From Tricholoma matsutake (taxonomy: Eukaryota > Basidiomycota > Agaricomycetes > Agaricales > Tricholomataceae): a stretch of DNA of 64,000 nt. The DNA lies in NCBI GenBank assembly GCA_026075535.2, contig AP026539.1, positions 11,532,001-11,596,000 on the forward strand, written 5' to 3'. Below the pieces are notes generated by a model that made no database searches, was not told the DNA's origin, and saw only the letters and a program-made list of their open reading frames with translations. The position numbers and the translations under genes are program-made. Each line of letters starts with the position of its first letter. Position 1 is the first letter of the stretch. Positions 9,498 to 20,278 of this stretch are shown in pieces.

Positions 9498-10706
9498 GTG
9501 TCTGATGAGGAAGTGTGGAAAGCCATCAACGAAATGCTCGTCGATGAACCCCTTGATACAGGGGCGTATGATGACAGGTCAGTCCTTTTCCCTGCCACAA
9601 GCACTAAGATTAATATTCCTATGAATACAGCAAACTTTTCATGTGAAATTTTACCGCTATTAAATGTATCATGGAATTATTTAGATCTTAATATATGTGC
9701 TATGTGTGCAAAGGGAGATTGTAAGAAAGGTGCCGACTGGATCATGGATTCAGGCGCATCAAAACACTTCACTGGTGAAATAAAAGATTTCGCTTCTTAT
9801 GAGCCTTTACCGAGAAAGGACTCTACCTTGGTCCAAATGGCCACTGGTACTACTCATATAGTAGGAAAAGGAGCAGTCTTCATTAAACACCAGGTAGTAT
9901 GTCATGGGAAGTCAGAGACGCGTGAAACACGGTTATACCCCATCTACTACATACCCGACATTAATACTCGATTGATGTCAATGGGGGTCTTTTTACAAGA
10001 CAGAAGTGATGTGCGTGGTTCCTCCGCACACATTTCATTTATCGAGCATGGAAACCCAATCATGCATTGTGTCCCTCTAAGGAGGAATGACACAATCTAT
10101 TGGGCTCGGACTCATATATTGAGCACCAAAAAGGTTAATGTTGCAACCATTTATGTCGCTGACTACTTGACTTGGCATAGGCAACTTGGACACCCATCCA
10201 AAGAGGCGCTAGGGAAAATGCCTAAAAGCACCATAAAATTCCCAAGGAATTTAATTATTCCTAAAGACAAAATTATATGTCCAGGGTGTGCAGAAGGGAA
10301 AATGACCTCAAAATCTTTTCCCGAGTCAGACTCACGAGCTGACAAATCCTTTGAATTAATACATTCCGACCTAAAGGAACTCCTGGTACTATCGTACCAC
10401 AAACATAAATACTTCATTGTATTTCTTGATGACAAAACGTCACATATTTGGGTCCAATGTCTCAGAAAGAAATCTGACGCTGCTGCAGCGATTAGACAAT
10501 TTCAAGCGATGGCTAAAACCCAATATGGCGCTACAATCAAGTGCTGGCATGTCAATCCAGGGGGGGAGTTCAAGGATCGTGAGCTACAAAAACAGCTCAA
10601 GGACTTAGGCATCAAAATAGAGATGTCTGCACCCCATGTTCATCAACAGAACGGGCGCACAGAGCGCGCCATAAGGACAATAATGGAAAAGTCGCAAACC
10701 TTGTGA
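9498..10706 (+). pseudogene. Copia protease and integrase segment
   Basis: ADWIMDSGASKHFTG (about 9735-9775) is the retropepsin active site (DSGA). The integrase zinc domain is WHRQLGHP ... CPGC. The core has HSDLKE for the first Asp. The block usually holding the second Asp reads VNPGGEF, so Asp is replaced by Asn; GAT to AAT after a C is the same CpG-type transition as the nonsense changes. The third residue lies in QQNGRTERAIR. The segment is cut by TGA at 10704, after which the frame continues with LPQSWWEF and GCGAYVYLP. Confidence 0.85.
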
Positions 10707-10928
10707 TTCACTGCTTGTCTACCACAATCATGGTGGGAATTTTGCATAGAACATGCAACACATTTATACAACCGAACCCCAATAAGGCGCCTGAAATGGC
10801 TGACACCTTTTGAGGACCTGACAAAGGTCTGCCCAGATCTAAACAATCTGAAGGTCTTCGGTTGCGGTGCTTATGTCTATCTACCAAAGGAAAAACGTCC
10901 AACAACATTATCTCCTCGATCGGAGTTA

Positions 10929-11891
10929 ATGACATACCTTGGAGTAGAAGATGGCATTAAAGCATATCATTTCATGCGACAAAATGGCGCAATATTCATT
11001 GGTGCCACAGCACTATTTGATGAAATGATGTTCCCATGCTGTCCCGGAGCTAAAACTCCTGCCAAGACAGACCTTGGTGATTTTCCACCTCCAGAACCAG
11101 AAGATGATGACCACTCATCTGGAATGGATGGCGATGACCCTATACCGCCACAAAATCCGCCCCTTCCTCCATCATTAGAAGATGATGATGATGATTTACC
11201 AAGCGAGCAAAAGGCGCATGACGATGCGACTAACGCTCCTCCTCCGCCACCTCCAGTTAACACTGAGGACTTTCATCCAAGACGTGAAGATCAACAGGAA
11301 TGGCAGCAATTGCCCCATCGATCAGGCAGGCAGAGGAAAATCCCAAACCGTCCCGGCAATACCTATGGAGAACAGTGACTCCCCTCTGACATAGAGAGAG
11401 ACATTGCGCGTGATCGATATTGGAAGAAGTCTGTGGGTCAAGATTCGGATCATAACCGAACACGACCACGACCTCAACAGCAAGAACCGGTTGCTGGACC
11501 GAGTTCGGCACCCCACGAGAGTGTGCCCGATTCCAATAATCAAGAACATGATTACCCAATGGGGGAACCGGACAAAGCAGGTTATATTAAAAAGATAACC
11601 AAGGAAGGTGGAGATGAGCTTATCCGCTGGCTGTTATCAAAAGCAGTCACACCATCAAGCGGAAAAAGCCTAGTTCCAAACCAATTTCGTAATATTGCGC
11701 GCCTACCCCGGCAGCAGCAACTTGAGTGGAAACAGGCTTGTCGTGAAGAGTTAGAGGCTCTTCGCAAGCGACAAGTCTATGATATCGTCGATCTTCCACA
11801 TGATCGGAAAACAATCAAAAATAGATGGGTTTTCTCCGTGAAATCAGGCAGAAGAAAACGAGCCAGACTCGTGGCCAAAGGCTTTTCATAA
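10929..11891 (+). pseudogene. Copia integrase C-terminus to reverse-transcriptase start
   Basis: Continues the same frame through an acidic, proline-rich linker (EDDDHSSGMDGDDP, PPPPPPVN) that typically separates integrase and reverse transcriptase, then the start of the polymerase (ALRKRQVYDIVDLP, KNRWVFSVKSG, RLVAKGFS). It is broken by TGA at 11376 and TAA at 11889. Confidence 0.8.
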
Positions 11892-13217
11892 GTCGAAGGC
11901 ATTGACTTTGATGAGATTTTCTCACCAGTAGTCCGCTACGAGACCGTACACCTCATGTTTGCCCTTGCGTCTCTAGAAGGCATGTATATGACCAGTCTAG
12001 ATGTAAAAACCGCATTTTTATATGGCAAACTTGATGAGGAGATCTATATGGATCAACCCAAGGGTTTCAGACTCGAGGGTAAAGAGCGCAAAGTAATGCG
12101 CTTACGCTGAGCATTGTATGGCCTTAAACAGGCTTCACTAGCATGGTGGAAAGAGCTAGAGGCATTTATGTGCACCATTGGGTTTGTGCGCGCCAGCTCC
12201 AATGCCGGCATCTTCATACACAAGGATCCTAAGACAGGCAGCATCATTATTGCGCTAGTCTATGTTGATGATGGCTTGTTCATGGGCAAAAACAAGAAAC
12301 TTGTGGATGAAAAAAAGAATGCTTGCCTGAAGCATTGGGAGTGCCGTAGTACTGAAAAAGTCATGGAATTCTTAGGCATGCGCGTCACCCAGACCACTAC
12401 AAAAGTCAAACTCGATCAAACAGAATATCTCACCAAAGTGCTCGAGAGGTTCGAGATGACAAATGCCAAAGTTGCCCCCACTCCACTCCCGACTGGCTAC
12501 AAACCGTCGGAGAACACAGTGACGCCAAACGCGGTGCTTAGATCAAAATATCAGTCTGTGATTGGATCTTTATTGTATCTGATGCTCGGAACGCGACCTG
12601 ATATCGCTTACGCAGTAATCAAGATGTCGCAATTCTCGGCTAATCCTAGCCAAGAACATCTAGACAAAGCAATGTACATAATGCGCTATCTGGTGGGAAC
12701 CCAGAAGTACAGTATAGTCTATGATGGAGAGAAATCCGAGGGGCTGCAGGCCTTCACAGATTCTGATTGGGCAGCTGACACTGTCAAGCACCGATCTACA
12801 ATGGGTTACTTTGCTACTCTGGTGAGTGGCATTGTGTGCTGGCAGTCCCGTTTACAAAAAACTGTAGCACTGTCATCCACAGAAGCCGAATATATGGCTC
12901 TCTCTGACACTTGTCGGCAGATAGTGTGGATAGAGTCCTTATTCCAGGAACTTGGATATACACTGAAGCACGTACCAATCTGCGCTGATAATCAGGGATC
13001 CATCTTTATTGGATCAAATCCAGTTCAGGAAAGAAGGACCAAACATATAGACATTCGCTACCACTACACCCGCGAATGCATAGAAAATGACAAAGTCACA
13101 GTCATTTTCATTCCTGGAAGTGATAATCCGGCTGACATGTTCACAAAGAACCTTGGCGCCGTCCTATTCAGGAAATTTAGAGACTCTCTCAGAATTACTT
13201 TTGAGGTTCAAACTTAG
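11892..13217 (+). pseudogene. Copia reverse transcriptase and RNase H segment
   Basis: VEGIDFDEIFSPVVRYE and SLDVKTAFLYGKLDEE are polymerase blocks. TGA at 12108 breaks the LRxALYGLKQA block. The catalytic box is intact as YVDDGLFMG (about 12260). RNase H shows FTDSDWAADT, ALSSTEAEYMAL and ADNQGS, and the end (TKHIDIRYHYTRE, DNPADMFTKNL) is complete. From 12111 to the TAG at 13217 there is no further break. Confidence 0.88.
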
Positions 13218-13240
13218 CTGCTTAGAGCGCTTTACAGTTT

Positions 13241-13249
13241 GAGGGGGGG
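13241..13249 (+). promoter_or_regulatory. Polypurine tract of the copia element
   Basis: GAGGGGGGG directly abuts the 3' LTR and would prime plus-strand synthesis. Confidence 0.85.
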
Positions 13250-13510
13250 TGTTGAAATTAATTACCAATATTGTTGCATGTGCATATTCTCCCACATTAA
13301 TTACCAATATTGATACATGTTTCATATGCATATTCCTCTGGAGTCATGTGATATCCTTACTATTATGTATATAAGGAGAACCTGTACTATAGTAGGAATA
13401 TAGTGTTCTTACCTCTGCTAACCCTAGCTGTAAGTCTAAGTAAACCCCAGGTAGGTTGTAAGGAACGTGTTGTCTCTTCCACTGTGCAGCGTATATAGTC
13501 TGCTCCAACA
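13250..13510 (+). mobile_element. Ty1/copia 3' LTR (261 bp)
   Basis: Same length as, and by eye base-for-base identical with, the 5' LTR. It is followed by the target duplication AAACA at 13511-13515. Identity of the LTRs implies a recent insertion. Confidence 0.95.
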
Positions 13511-15515
13511 AAACAAAAATTTGAGACAGGAAAAAAAATGCCCAGATACACACCTATTCCCTTTTTATTGGCTGTACCTACTAAAAATAAAATGAGAAAA
13601 AAAAAGCATCAAAAGCAGGATGTTTCATACACTTTATCTTTCTGCAAATCCCTGGGACAGTTTCCAGTGTCACATTCTGATTCCGATCCAGAAGATGCAG
13701 TTGAGGGTAACAGTGCTTGCATCTTGGGAGGGTTTGTAGCTTTCCTGACAGTTTCATGTTTACTGTATGATGAACATTGAGTATATCAATATTCTATGGT
13801 GCAACTTATGGGGTTTCCTTTTCTGATGTGTTATCAGGGGCAACAACATCAGCTGGATGAGGGCTGTACAAACATGGGAAAAACAAAAGGTTCAAACCAT
13901 GGAAACAACAGACCTTAAAGTACTGTTGTAAGCCCCTTTCTCCATAAGTTTTTTTCAGTTGCTGAGGATGAGAGGGGGTTGCCATGGTATCCATACTATT
14001 ACTGACAGCAAACAACATTAGTGGAAAAAAATGTATAGGAAGGAAGACACACTCTATGTTACCCACTTCCTCTGGAGTTTGGCTGCAAGCACACTTTTTG
14101 CCATGCCGCTCTGTTAAGGCTGACACTTTTTTCACAGCCATCTTTGGCATGACTCCAGGTTCCAACCTACCCAGGAGAAATAAGGCATCAGAAACAGTAT
14201 TAATTGTTTGACTTGACTGACAACATACTTTACAGTTACAGGATCCTGAATGGGACTTTGGCTTTGAATGTGCCTTCCACCACACTTGGCATCAGAAGGT
14301 GGGGCAGCTACCTCTTTCTTCTTGAGTGCTGGGGCCTGCTTCAAAGGCAATTTTGAGTGACCCTCCACCCTAAGAACCAGGATAAAACTGGAAAATATCA
14401 ACATGTACAATGAAAGAAACATACTCAGAGTTGTCAGCAGTACCAAATTTAAGCTGCTTTGAGATGCTACCCAAGGCAGATGCCCTGAATGATTATAAGA
14501 AAAAATCAGGGAATGACTGTATCATTGAAAATGTATATCTCACCTTTTGGAGGACACTGCAGGCATATTGTCATATTCTGGGGTACCTGGTGTGGCAAGG
14601 TGGCTCTTCTTGGGGCTGCACATAGCCACATCTGATTCTCTGTGACATGAGATGTTAGCCCATGATTAGCTAGAATACAGGACTCTTACCCTTCACTAGA
14701 GGAAACAAATTTGTCATTTTTCCTTTTGTGTGACTTGGGCCTATGGACCCCATATCAGAACAACCCCATCAGTACAACAAAACCTAGCACTAACTTCAGG
14801 ATGTTTTCAACAGGAGGGAGTGAGTCTCTGCAGCCAATACATAAAAAGATGAATCATCTGGGAATTGGTCAAATAGAAAGGACATATGATGATGTGCATC
14901 TGGTCTAATGATGGGTCAGCAATGAAAAGAAAAAATGTGGACATTGTACCAGGTGATTTTTTTGGTGCAGGCCATGTTGGTGATAGGCAAATGCAAAGCA
15001 ATAGTAAATGTAGATGGTTGTAAAGAGATAGGATTTGATGGTGGGGAACAAAAGCTGTAATGACTCTTTATAATGGATTGGAACAGGAACAACCAAGTCA
15101 GGGAGGGAAAACTGACTTGGCATTCTGGTATCAACAAACTCTGCAGAAGGGTGAGTGTAGCCAAGAGAAGTGGACAGACCAAATGAAATGTAGCCAACCT
15201 ACTTACATGTCACAGAATAATGACTAACAACAGACATGTTTTCTGTCAGCTTTTATGGAAACATCTGACACAATATACACTGCAATATCATATATTTATC
15301 AGAGACATACATTTTGTGCAGAGTTAATGGTCTGAAAACACACTGACCTTGAGTCCTTGCCAAAGACAAGGCCAGGGCATCATGACATTACCTGCTGTCC
15401 AGTCAAGAATTCTAACTGAATGGGGGTATTCAGATAAACTTTGACAGTAAAATTGGTACTTATGTGTTAAATCAGAAACTCAGACCCATGCAAGACAGAA
15501 AAAATTACACAAATA
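13511..15515. other. No recognisable gene; coding-like scraps
   Basis: A plus-strand stretch near 13620-13720 (SHSDSDPEDAVEG) and minus-strand stretches near 13806-14285 and 14905-15197 are coding-like but short, with no known motif. They may be exons of a decayed spliced gene that the copia element split. I cannot assemble a model. Confidence 0.3.
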
Positions 15516-16258
15516 TAGTGTTTGAAAGTTTAGTCCAGTCCGGTTTTTTGACTTCCAAATGGGGCAACCACAACCACAACCGGTCCAGGACTGACTCAGA
15601 TATTGGGGGGACTGAACCAGACCACCTAGGACTTTTTTGGTTAATGGACCGGAAAAAGACTGGTTCAGACTGGTTTTTTTATGTAAAATTTGTCATGCTA
15701 ATATAAGCCATCTGTATCTCAACAGTCACTCATCAGAACCTTGGAAGAATAATTTAACATGATAGAGCTTGTAAATACCCAGCTTTTGATCCAATTTTTA
15801 AGAGATTTAATGGAGATTTGATGTAGCTATGACTGAAACTGAATTACATCTGCTAAAGATGCAGGCAAAATGTAATGTGACAACCATAAATTATGTGATG
15901 CATATCTTACATTGATGGATGGTGAGCATATTTACCTACATAAAATCTCCACATCCAAAAATATAATGAAGCAAAATGATCAAAATATGAGTGAGTTAGA
16001 ATCAAAGTGATTCTGATACAAGTTGAATGAAAAAAAACTTGTACCAAAATGAATTTGGTCATATCTTTCTCAATTCTTGACTGTTTTTGATGAACCAAAA
16101 ATCAAATTAAAGGTAATAATTATGGTTACATGGTTATGTAGTGCACATGATGTTTAACCAGTTGCAACAGGTTTAAACTGGTCTTTTTGCGGTCCTACAT
16201 TATTTCTCAAAATGAAAGACCTGCAACTGGACTGCAAAAGACCAGTCCATAAATAGAC
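15516..16258. mobile_element. hAT-type element related to copy 1, truncated on the right
   Basis: Begins TAGTGTTTGAAAG and reads, in reverse orientation, the same sequence as 5771-7371, including the CCAAATGGGG block, the CATTGATGGATGG block and the ACCGGTTT-like subterminal repeats. It breaks off in the ATAAATAGACCA region, where chromovirus sequence starts. It lacks the internal duplication and the solo LTR of copy 1. Confidence 0.75.
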
Positions 16259-17196
16259 CACTGGCCAATGCCCTCTCCTGACGCATGGACAATGGGGATG
16301 GCAGTGATGACAATCAAGACATTGTGTTGTTGCAATTAAACCTGTTCACTATTCGGGCATTGGAAGGCATTGGACCCCAGATTGAGGAGTGGGACATCCT
16401 ATGTGACATTTGTTGCATGAACCATAGCAGTTTACATGAGGATGTCATGGCCTGAGCTGTTAAAGAGCTGAGGAAGGGATCCACCCTTTCCTTGCATGCG
16501 GCAGAGTGGGCTGAAACGGAGGACTTGTTGTATTTCAGGGATCACATCTATGTCCCCAACAACCCAGACCTTTGTTAGCACACCATATCCCAACACCATG
16601 ACTCATGGATTGCTGGTCATCCTGGATACTGGAAGACCTTGGAGCTCACCTCATGGAATTATTGGTGGCCACAGATGTCATGGCTCATTGGTCAGTATTG
16701 CTGTACTTTTGACCTTTGCTTACACACCAAGATTCCTTGTTGCAAACCCATTGGTGAGCTATGCCCTCTCCCTGTTTAAGAGAGTTGTTGGGATGTTGTC
16801 AGTGTCAACTTTGTGGTGGAGTAACCAGAGTTGAATGGGTTTGATGCAGTGATGTGCACAGTTGATTCAGTGGGGAAACGCACTCACTTCATTCCCACTC
16901 ACACCACTGTCAGTGCTCTGGGTGCTGCCCGACTCTATCTCCACCATGTGTGGAAATTACATGGACTTCCTGGTGCTTTCCTTTCTGACCATGGCCCTCA
17001 GTTTGTGGCAGAGTTTACTCGTGAGCTGTACCGACTTCTGGGGATCAAACTCCTTGCTTTGACCACTTACCACCCACAAACTGATGGCCAGACTGAGCAA
17101 GTCAACCAGGAACTGGAGTGGTACATCCATGTCTTTGTCAATGAGCTCCAGGACAATTGGGATGATCTCCTCCCCTTGGCCGAGTTTGGATACAAC
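16259..17196 (+). pseudogene. Chromovirus family A: RNase H end and integrase (decayed)
   Basis: Starts in the NALS-stop-RMDNGDG block (end of RNase H). Then the integrase zinc domain (HHDSWIAGHPGYWKTLE), core residues in NFVVELPELNGFD, FLSDHGPQF and TYHPQTDGQTEQVNQELE, and LAEFGYN at the end. The gene is interrupted by TGA (in ALSRR and MARAV contexts) and TAG codons. Everything 5' of this point is missing; a truncated hAT element lies there instead. At 17197 a 2.36-kb insertion splits the integrase, which resumes at 19564. Confidence 0.85.
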
Positions 17197-17404
17197 CTGT
17201 AATTTACACTCCCCCACCTATTCTGATTGGACTCTCTGGAATCGAGTTATTCTGACTGGATTCCACTGGAGTCCAATTATTCTGACCAGATTCCAGTTAT
17301 TCCAGACTCCAAGTTATGCATGTATAATTAACTTATAGTATACAACAGTGGAAAGTCAAGTCAAGTCAAACTTCGAGTCCTGAAGTTCCTCAGTTGCCTA
17401 CAAA

Positions 17405-17500
17405 ATTAATTTGTGCAGAGCAAGGATTGAACTCAAGGCCTCATGATAAAGTCATCATATGACAAACCAAACACTGTGCTCAACCAGTTGAGCAACAGGA
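17405..17500 (-). repeat. tRNA-like (SINE-type) unit, left, facing outward
   Basis: On the minus strand TTGCTCAACTGG (17495-17484) fits a Pol III A box and GTTCAATCC (17432-17424) fits a B box, with tRNA-like spacing. The acceptor and anticodon stems do not pair as in a real tRNA. It points toward the left end of the inserted element. Confidence 0.6.
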
Positions 17501-17639
17501 GAATTATTAGCTGGCTATTATAAAATTTATTTCTGACACTCAAATTCATAACTTCATTTTTTCGAAGCAGATAATTAAGATCAAATTTTTTTAAATTTGA
17601 TTATATATATACATAAAACTAACCCCTTGCATTCAGCAT

Positions 17640-17840
17640 GAGGGGGGAGGTAAAAACATCAAGAAAAAAAAACCCTCCCTCACAGACAAAATGGGGGAGG
17701 GGGAGGTGTAATAATATTAAATAATTAAAACTACAAAAAAACCCTCCCCACACGAAATGTGGGGGAGGGGGAGGAGATGTGGCCCTGCCATCCTTGGGGC
17801 ATTGTGTTGCATGTGTTGTCCTTCCCCATTGCTTACTCAT
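17640..17840. repeat. G-rich/C-rich direct repeat next to the minisatellite
   Basis: Two copies of an AAACCCTCCC ... ATGTGGGGGAGGGGGAGG block, about 75 bp apart. Low-complexity sequence with no coding support. Confidence 0.5.
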
Positions 17841-18550
17841 CATTATCATTCCACCCATGACCCACCGCATGAGCAGTTGCTCATGAGGCTGGGGGTGGGT
17901 GGTGTGTTGTTGTTCATCATCTTGCTCCCTGCTGCTCCTCATTATTGCTGCTGCTGCTGCTGGTGCTTGTCATCATTATTGTCATTCCACCCGCAATCCA
18001 CCCCATGAGCAGTTGCTCGTGAGGCTGGGGGTGGGTGGTGTGTTGTTGTCGTCTCCTGTCCCTGTGCCTGGGCATCGTTCCACCCATGTTCCACCCCACG
18101 AGCAGTTGCTCATGAGGCTGGGGGGGTGGCTTGTTGTTGTTGTTGTTCCACCTGTGATCCACCCCATGAGCAGCTGCTCGTGAGGCTGGGGGTGGGTGGT
18201 GTGTCATCGTCATCTCCTGTCCCTGCACCTGGGCATCATTCCACCCATGTTCCACCCCATGAGCAGTTGCTTGTGAGGCTGGGGGGGGTGGCTTGTTGTC
18301 GTTGTCATTCCACCCACAATCCACCCCATGAGCAGCTGCTCATGAGGCTGGGGGTGGGTGGTGTGTCATTGTCATCTCCAGTCCCTGCACCTGGGTGTCA
18401 TTCCACCCATGTTCCACCCCACGAGTTGCTCATGAGGCTGGTGGTGGGTAGCTTGTTGTCATCTCCTGTCCCTGCACCTGGGTGTCATTCCACCCACCAT
18501 CCACCCCACAAGCAGTTGCTCATGAGGCTGGGGGTGGGTGGCTTGTCATT
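17841..18550 (+). repeat. Minisatellite of palindromic GAGCA(GT/GC)TGCTC units
   Basis: About eight units of roughly 70-90 bp, each holding CCACCCCATGAGCAG, TTGCTCATGAGGCTGG and GGGTGGGTGG, separated by spacers such as CATCTCCTGTCCCTGCACC. The core CATGAGCA-GT-TGCTCATG is a near-perfect palindrome, and the outer CCACCC can pair with GGGTGG. Some units vary the arms in a compensating way (CACGAGCAGTTGCTCATG). It is open in the plus frame (PPHEQLL repeats), but this is probably a by-product of the repeat. Confidence 0.85.
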
Positions 18551-18913
18551 GTTCGTCACCATCATCCCCCATTTGGATTTCTGTCTTTTTTTTTTTTTGA
18601 GGAGGGGGGGGGGAGGGGTTTGGGCACGTCAGTGTGACATGGCACATGTACGGGGGTTGGTGGGTGCTTACTAGGCAGGTATCCCCCTTCTGGGGTCTCC
18701 TGGCATCCCTTGGCACCCTCCTAGCCCATGTTGACAGCCTCACATCCCATTTGAATGGGGAGGAGGGGATTGGGTGGGTGTGGGCATGGGTTGCGCGTTT
18801 TTGTCATGGCAGGTCATCTCCAGTAGTATACAGCCTAAAAAGCAATAAAATACAATTAGTTGATTGATAAAACAAAAAGCAAAAAAAGAAAAAAAAAGAA
18901 AAACTTATCTATA

Positions 18914-18942
18914 GCCCAAATGACAGTTGCCATCATTTGGGC
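18914..18942. repeat. GCCCAAATGA hairpin
   Basis: Arms GCCCAAATGA and TCATTTGGGC pair perfectly (10 bp) around a 9-base loop. The same hairpin type occurs at 23276, 45168 and 50958 in other elements. Confidence 0.8.
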
Positions 18943-19211
18943 CCACGTTCCATCCAGTCAGCTCGTTTGAAGGTGGTGATGATGGTGGGAGTGGGCATTG
19001 GAGTGCTGGTGGCAGATGTGCATGCAGTGGTGGTGGTAGAGTGGAGAGGAAGAGGAGGCAGTGTTGACGACAGTGGTGGTGATGATTGTGAGCCGGCAGT
19101 CATGTGTCACATGTCATGCAATATGCATGTTTGTGTATTCCATTAATGGCTGCGGTTAACTATGCACCTTGGTTGGGTAATAAAGGTATTAAATGTATAT
19201 AGACAAATAAT

Positions 19212-19290
19212 TACTTGGTAGCTCAGTGGTTAAGTGTGCTATTATGTGTGCAGACCCAAGGTCAAGTGTTCAATTCTTGTTGTACATTGA
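19212..19290 (+). repeat. tRNA-like (SINE-type) unit, right, facing outward
   Basis: TAGCTCAGTGG (19219-19229) fits the Pol III A box and GTTCAATTC (19268-19276) the B box. Arms do not fold into a convincing tRNA. It points toward the right end of the inserted element, mirroring the unit at 17405-17500. Confidence 0.65.
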
Positions 19291-19563
19291 ACTTTTATTT
19301 GGGAAAGCATGTGCATTCCAGTTATTCCAGTTAGTCCAGTTATGCTAGTTGCCATGCATCTGGTTGATCTGACTGTTCCAGGTAAAAATGAGTCTGGGTA
19401 GATTCCGGGGATTCCAGGTGTAAAATTGACCCTCCAGTCCAATTAGAATTATGAATTGTGAGAAAAATATATGTAAATGGAATTCCCTGAAATTCTGGAA
19501 AATCCGATTGGAATGGGCATTCTGACTGGAATCCGACTGGAATAGGTGGAGGAGTGATATGAC

Positions 19564-20180
19564 AACCACATCCACACTTCCACTCAACAGACCCTTTCTT
19601 CTTAGACACTGGACAGCATCCATGCATGGGATTCAAACCTCACCAAGTCCCCTCACACATCAAGATGGTGAATGAGTTCATGGAATGCATGAAGGATAGT
19701 TTGGAGGAGGCAAAGACAAAGGACGACATGGTATGCTTTTACAATCAATGCCATTCTCTGACCCCCCAGTACAAGGTTGGTGATCTAGTTTATCTTGACT
19801 CCAGTGACATCTCCACCCACATCCATCCAAGAAACTTGCCCATCGCTTCCTGGGACCTTTCTCCATTGTCAAGTGTGTTGGAATGCATGCCTATCATTTG
19901 CGCCTCCCAGCCTCCATGTCCAGACTCCACCCAGTCTTCCATGTCATCAAACTCCCTCCAGCTCCCCCAGATCCTTTCCCAGGACACCATTCATGTCCAC
20001 CACCACCACCTACAGTGATTGAGGGAGAACCCCAGTACAAAGTCTAGTCAATCTTAGACAGCTGGTTGCATCAAGGAAAACTCCAGTATTTGGTACACTG
20101 GAAGGGTTATGGGTATGAGGAGAACTCATGGGTCAAGGAGTCCAATGTGAATGCCCCTTGGTTAGTCAAGGAATTCCACT
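19564..20180 (+). pseudogene. Chromovirus family A: integrase C-terminus and chromodomain (decayed)
   Basis: The host frame resumes with NHIHTSTQQ, then YKVGDLVYLDSSDIS, a C-terminal integrase block, with a frameshift after it. Bases about 20020-20180 encode a chromodomain (ILDSWLHQGKLQYLVHWKG, then YGYEENSWVKESNV), which in chromoviruses is thought to target integration to heterochromatin. A TAG breaks it just before ILDSW. After the chromodomain come about 100 bases without coding signal, then the polypurine tract (GAGGGGGGGG near 20266) and the 3' LTR. Confidence 0.8.
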
Positions 20181-20278
20181 GATGGCACACTGCTGCACCT
20201 TGTTGCATTCAAGTCACTGACTTTGGTTGTATGCAATTTTGAATGCATCAGGGCGATGCATCTTAGAGGGGGGGGTAA

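Larger units (their letters stand above)
8349..13217 (+). pseudogene. Copia Gag-Pol polyprotein, single frame with six nonsense codons
   Basis: From ATG 8349 to TAG 13215-13217 everything lies in one frame of 1,623 codons, so Gag and Pol are one polyprotein as in many copia elements. The start at 8349 is the first ATG, followed by FDGSNYIQWADSM, a Gag motif. Nonsense codons: TGA at 9378, 9405, 10704, 11376 and 12108, and TAA at 11889. The TGAs are explained by CGA, and the TAA (AKGFS-stop-VEGIDF) by CAA. Order: Gag, protease, integrase, reverse transcriptase, RNase H. No CCHC knuckle is visible in Gag. The element cannot make its own enzymes from this copy. Confidence 0.9.
17197..19555. mobile_element. 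Non-autonomous DNA element inserted in the chromovirus integrase
   Basis: The host frame stops at GYN and resumes after 19563 with NHIHTSTQQ, so the boundaries are known from the protein. Flanking 8-mers GATACAAC (17189-17196) and GATATGAC (19556-19563) agree at six of eight positions. Inverted ends share ACTCC-N-CCACCTATTC, although the left copy sits 11 bp inside the inferred boundary. Both ends carry repeats of ATTCCAGT/TCTGACTGGA, and both carry an outward-facing tRNA-like unit. The middle holds the GAGCA/TGCTC minisatellite. No transposase frame is visible. Confidence 0.7.

Noticed and set aside
10967..11263. A glycine/serine-rich minus-strand protein
   Set aside because: It is the antisense of the acidic, proline-rich linker of copia pol.
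17841..18550. CRISPR array
   Set aside because: The repeats are long, imperfect and palindromic with similar, not unique, spacers, in a eukaryotic transposon context without cas genes.
18126..18674. A 182-codon frame with PPHEQLL repeats over the minisatellite
   Set aside because: The repeat units are not all multiples of three and both strands and several frames are open; the signal is DNA-level palindromes, not protein.
19212..19290. A functional tRNA gene
   Set aside because: A and B boxes fit, but acceptor, D and anticodon stems do not pair; with its mirror at 17405-17500 it is better seen as a SINE-type unit.
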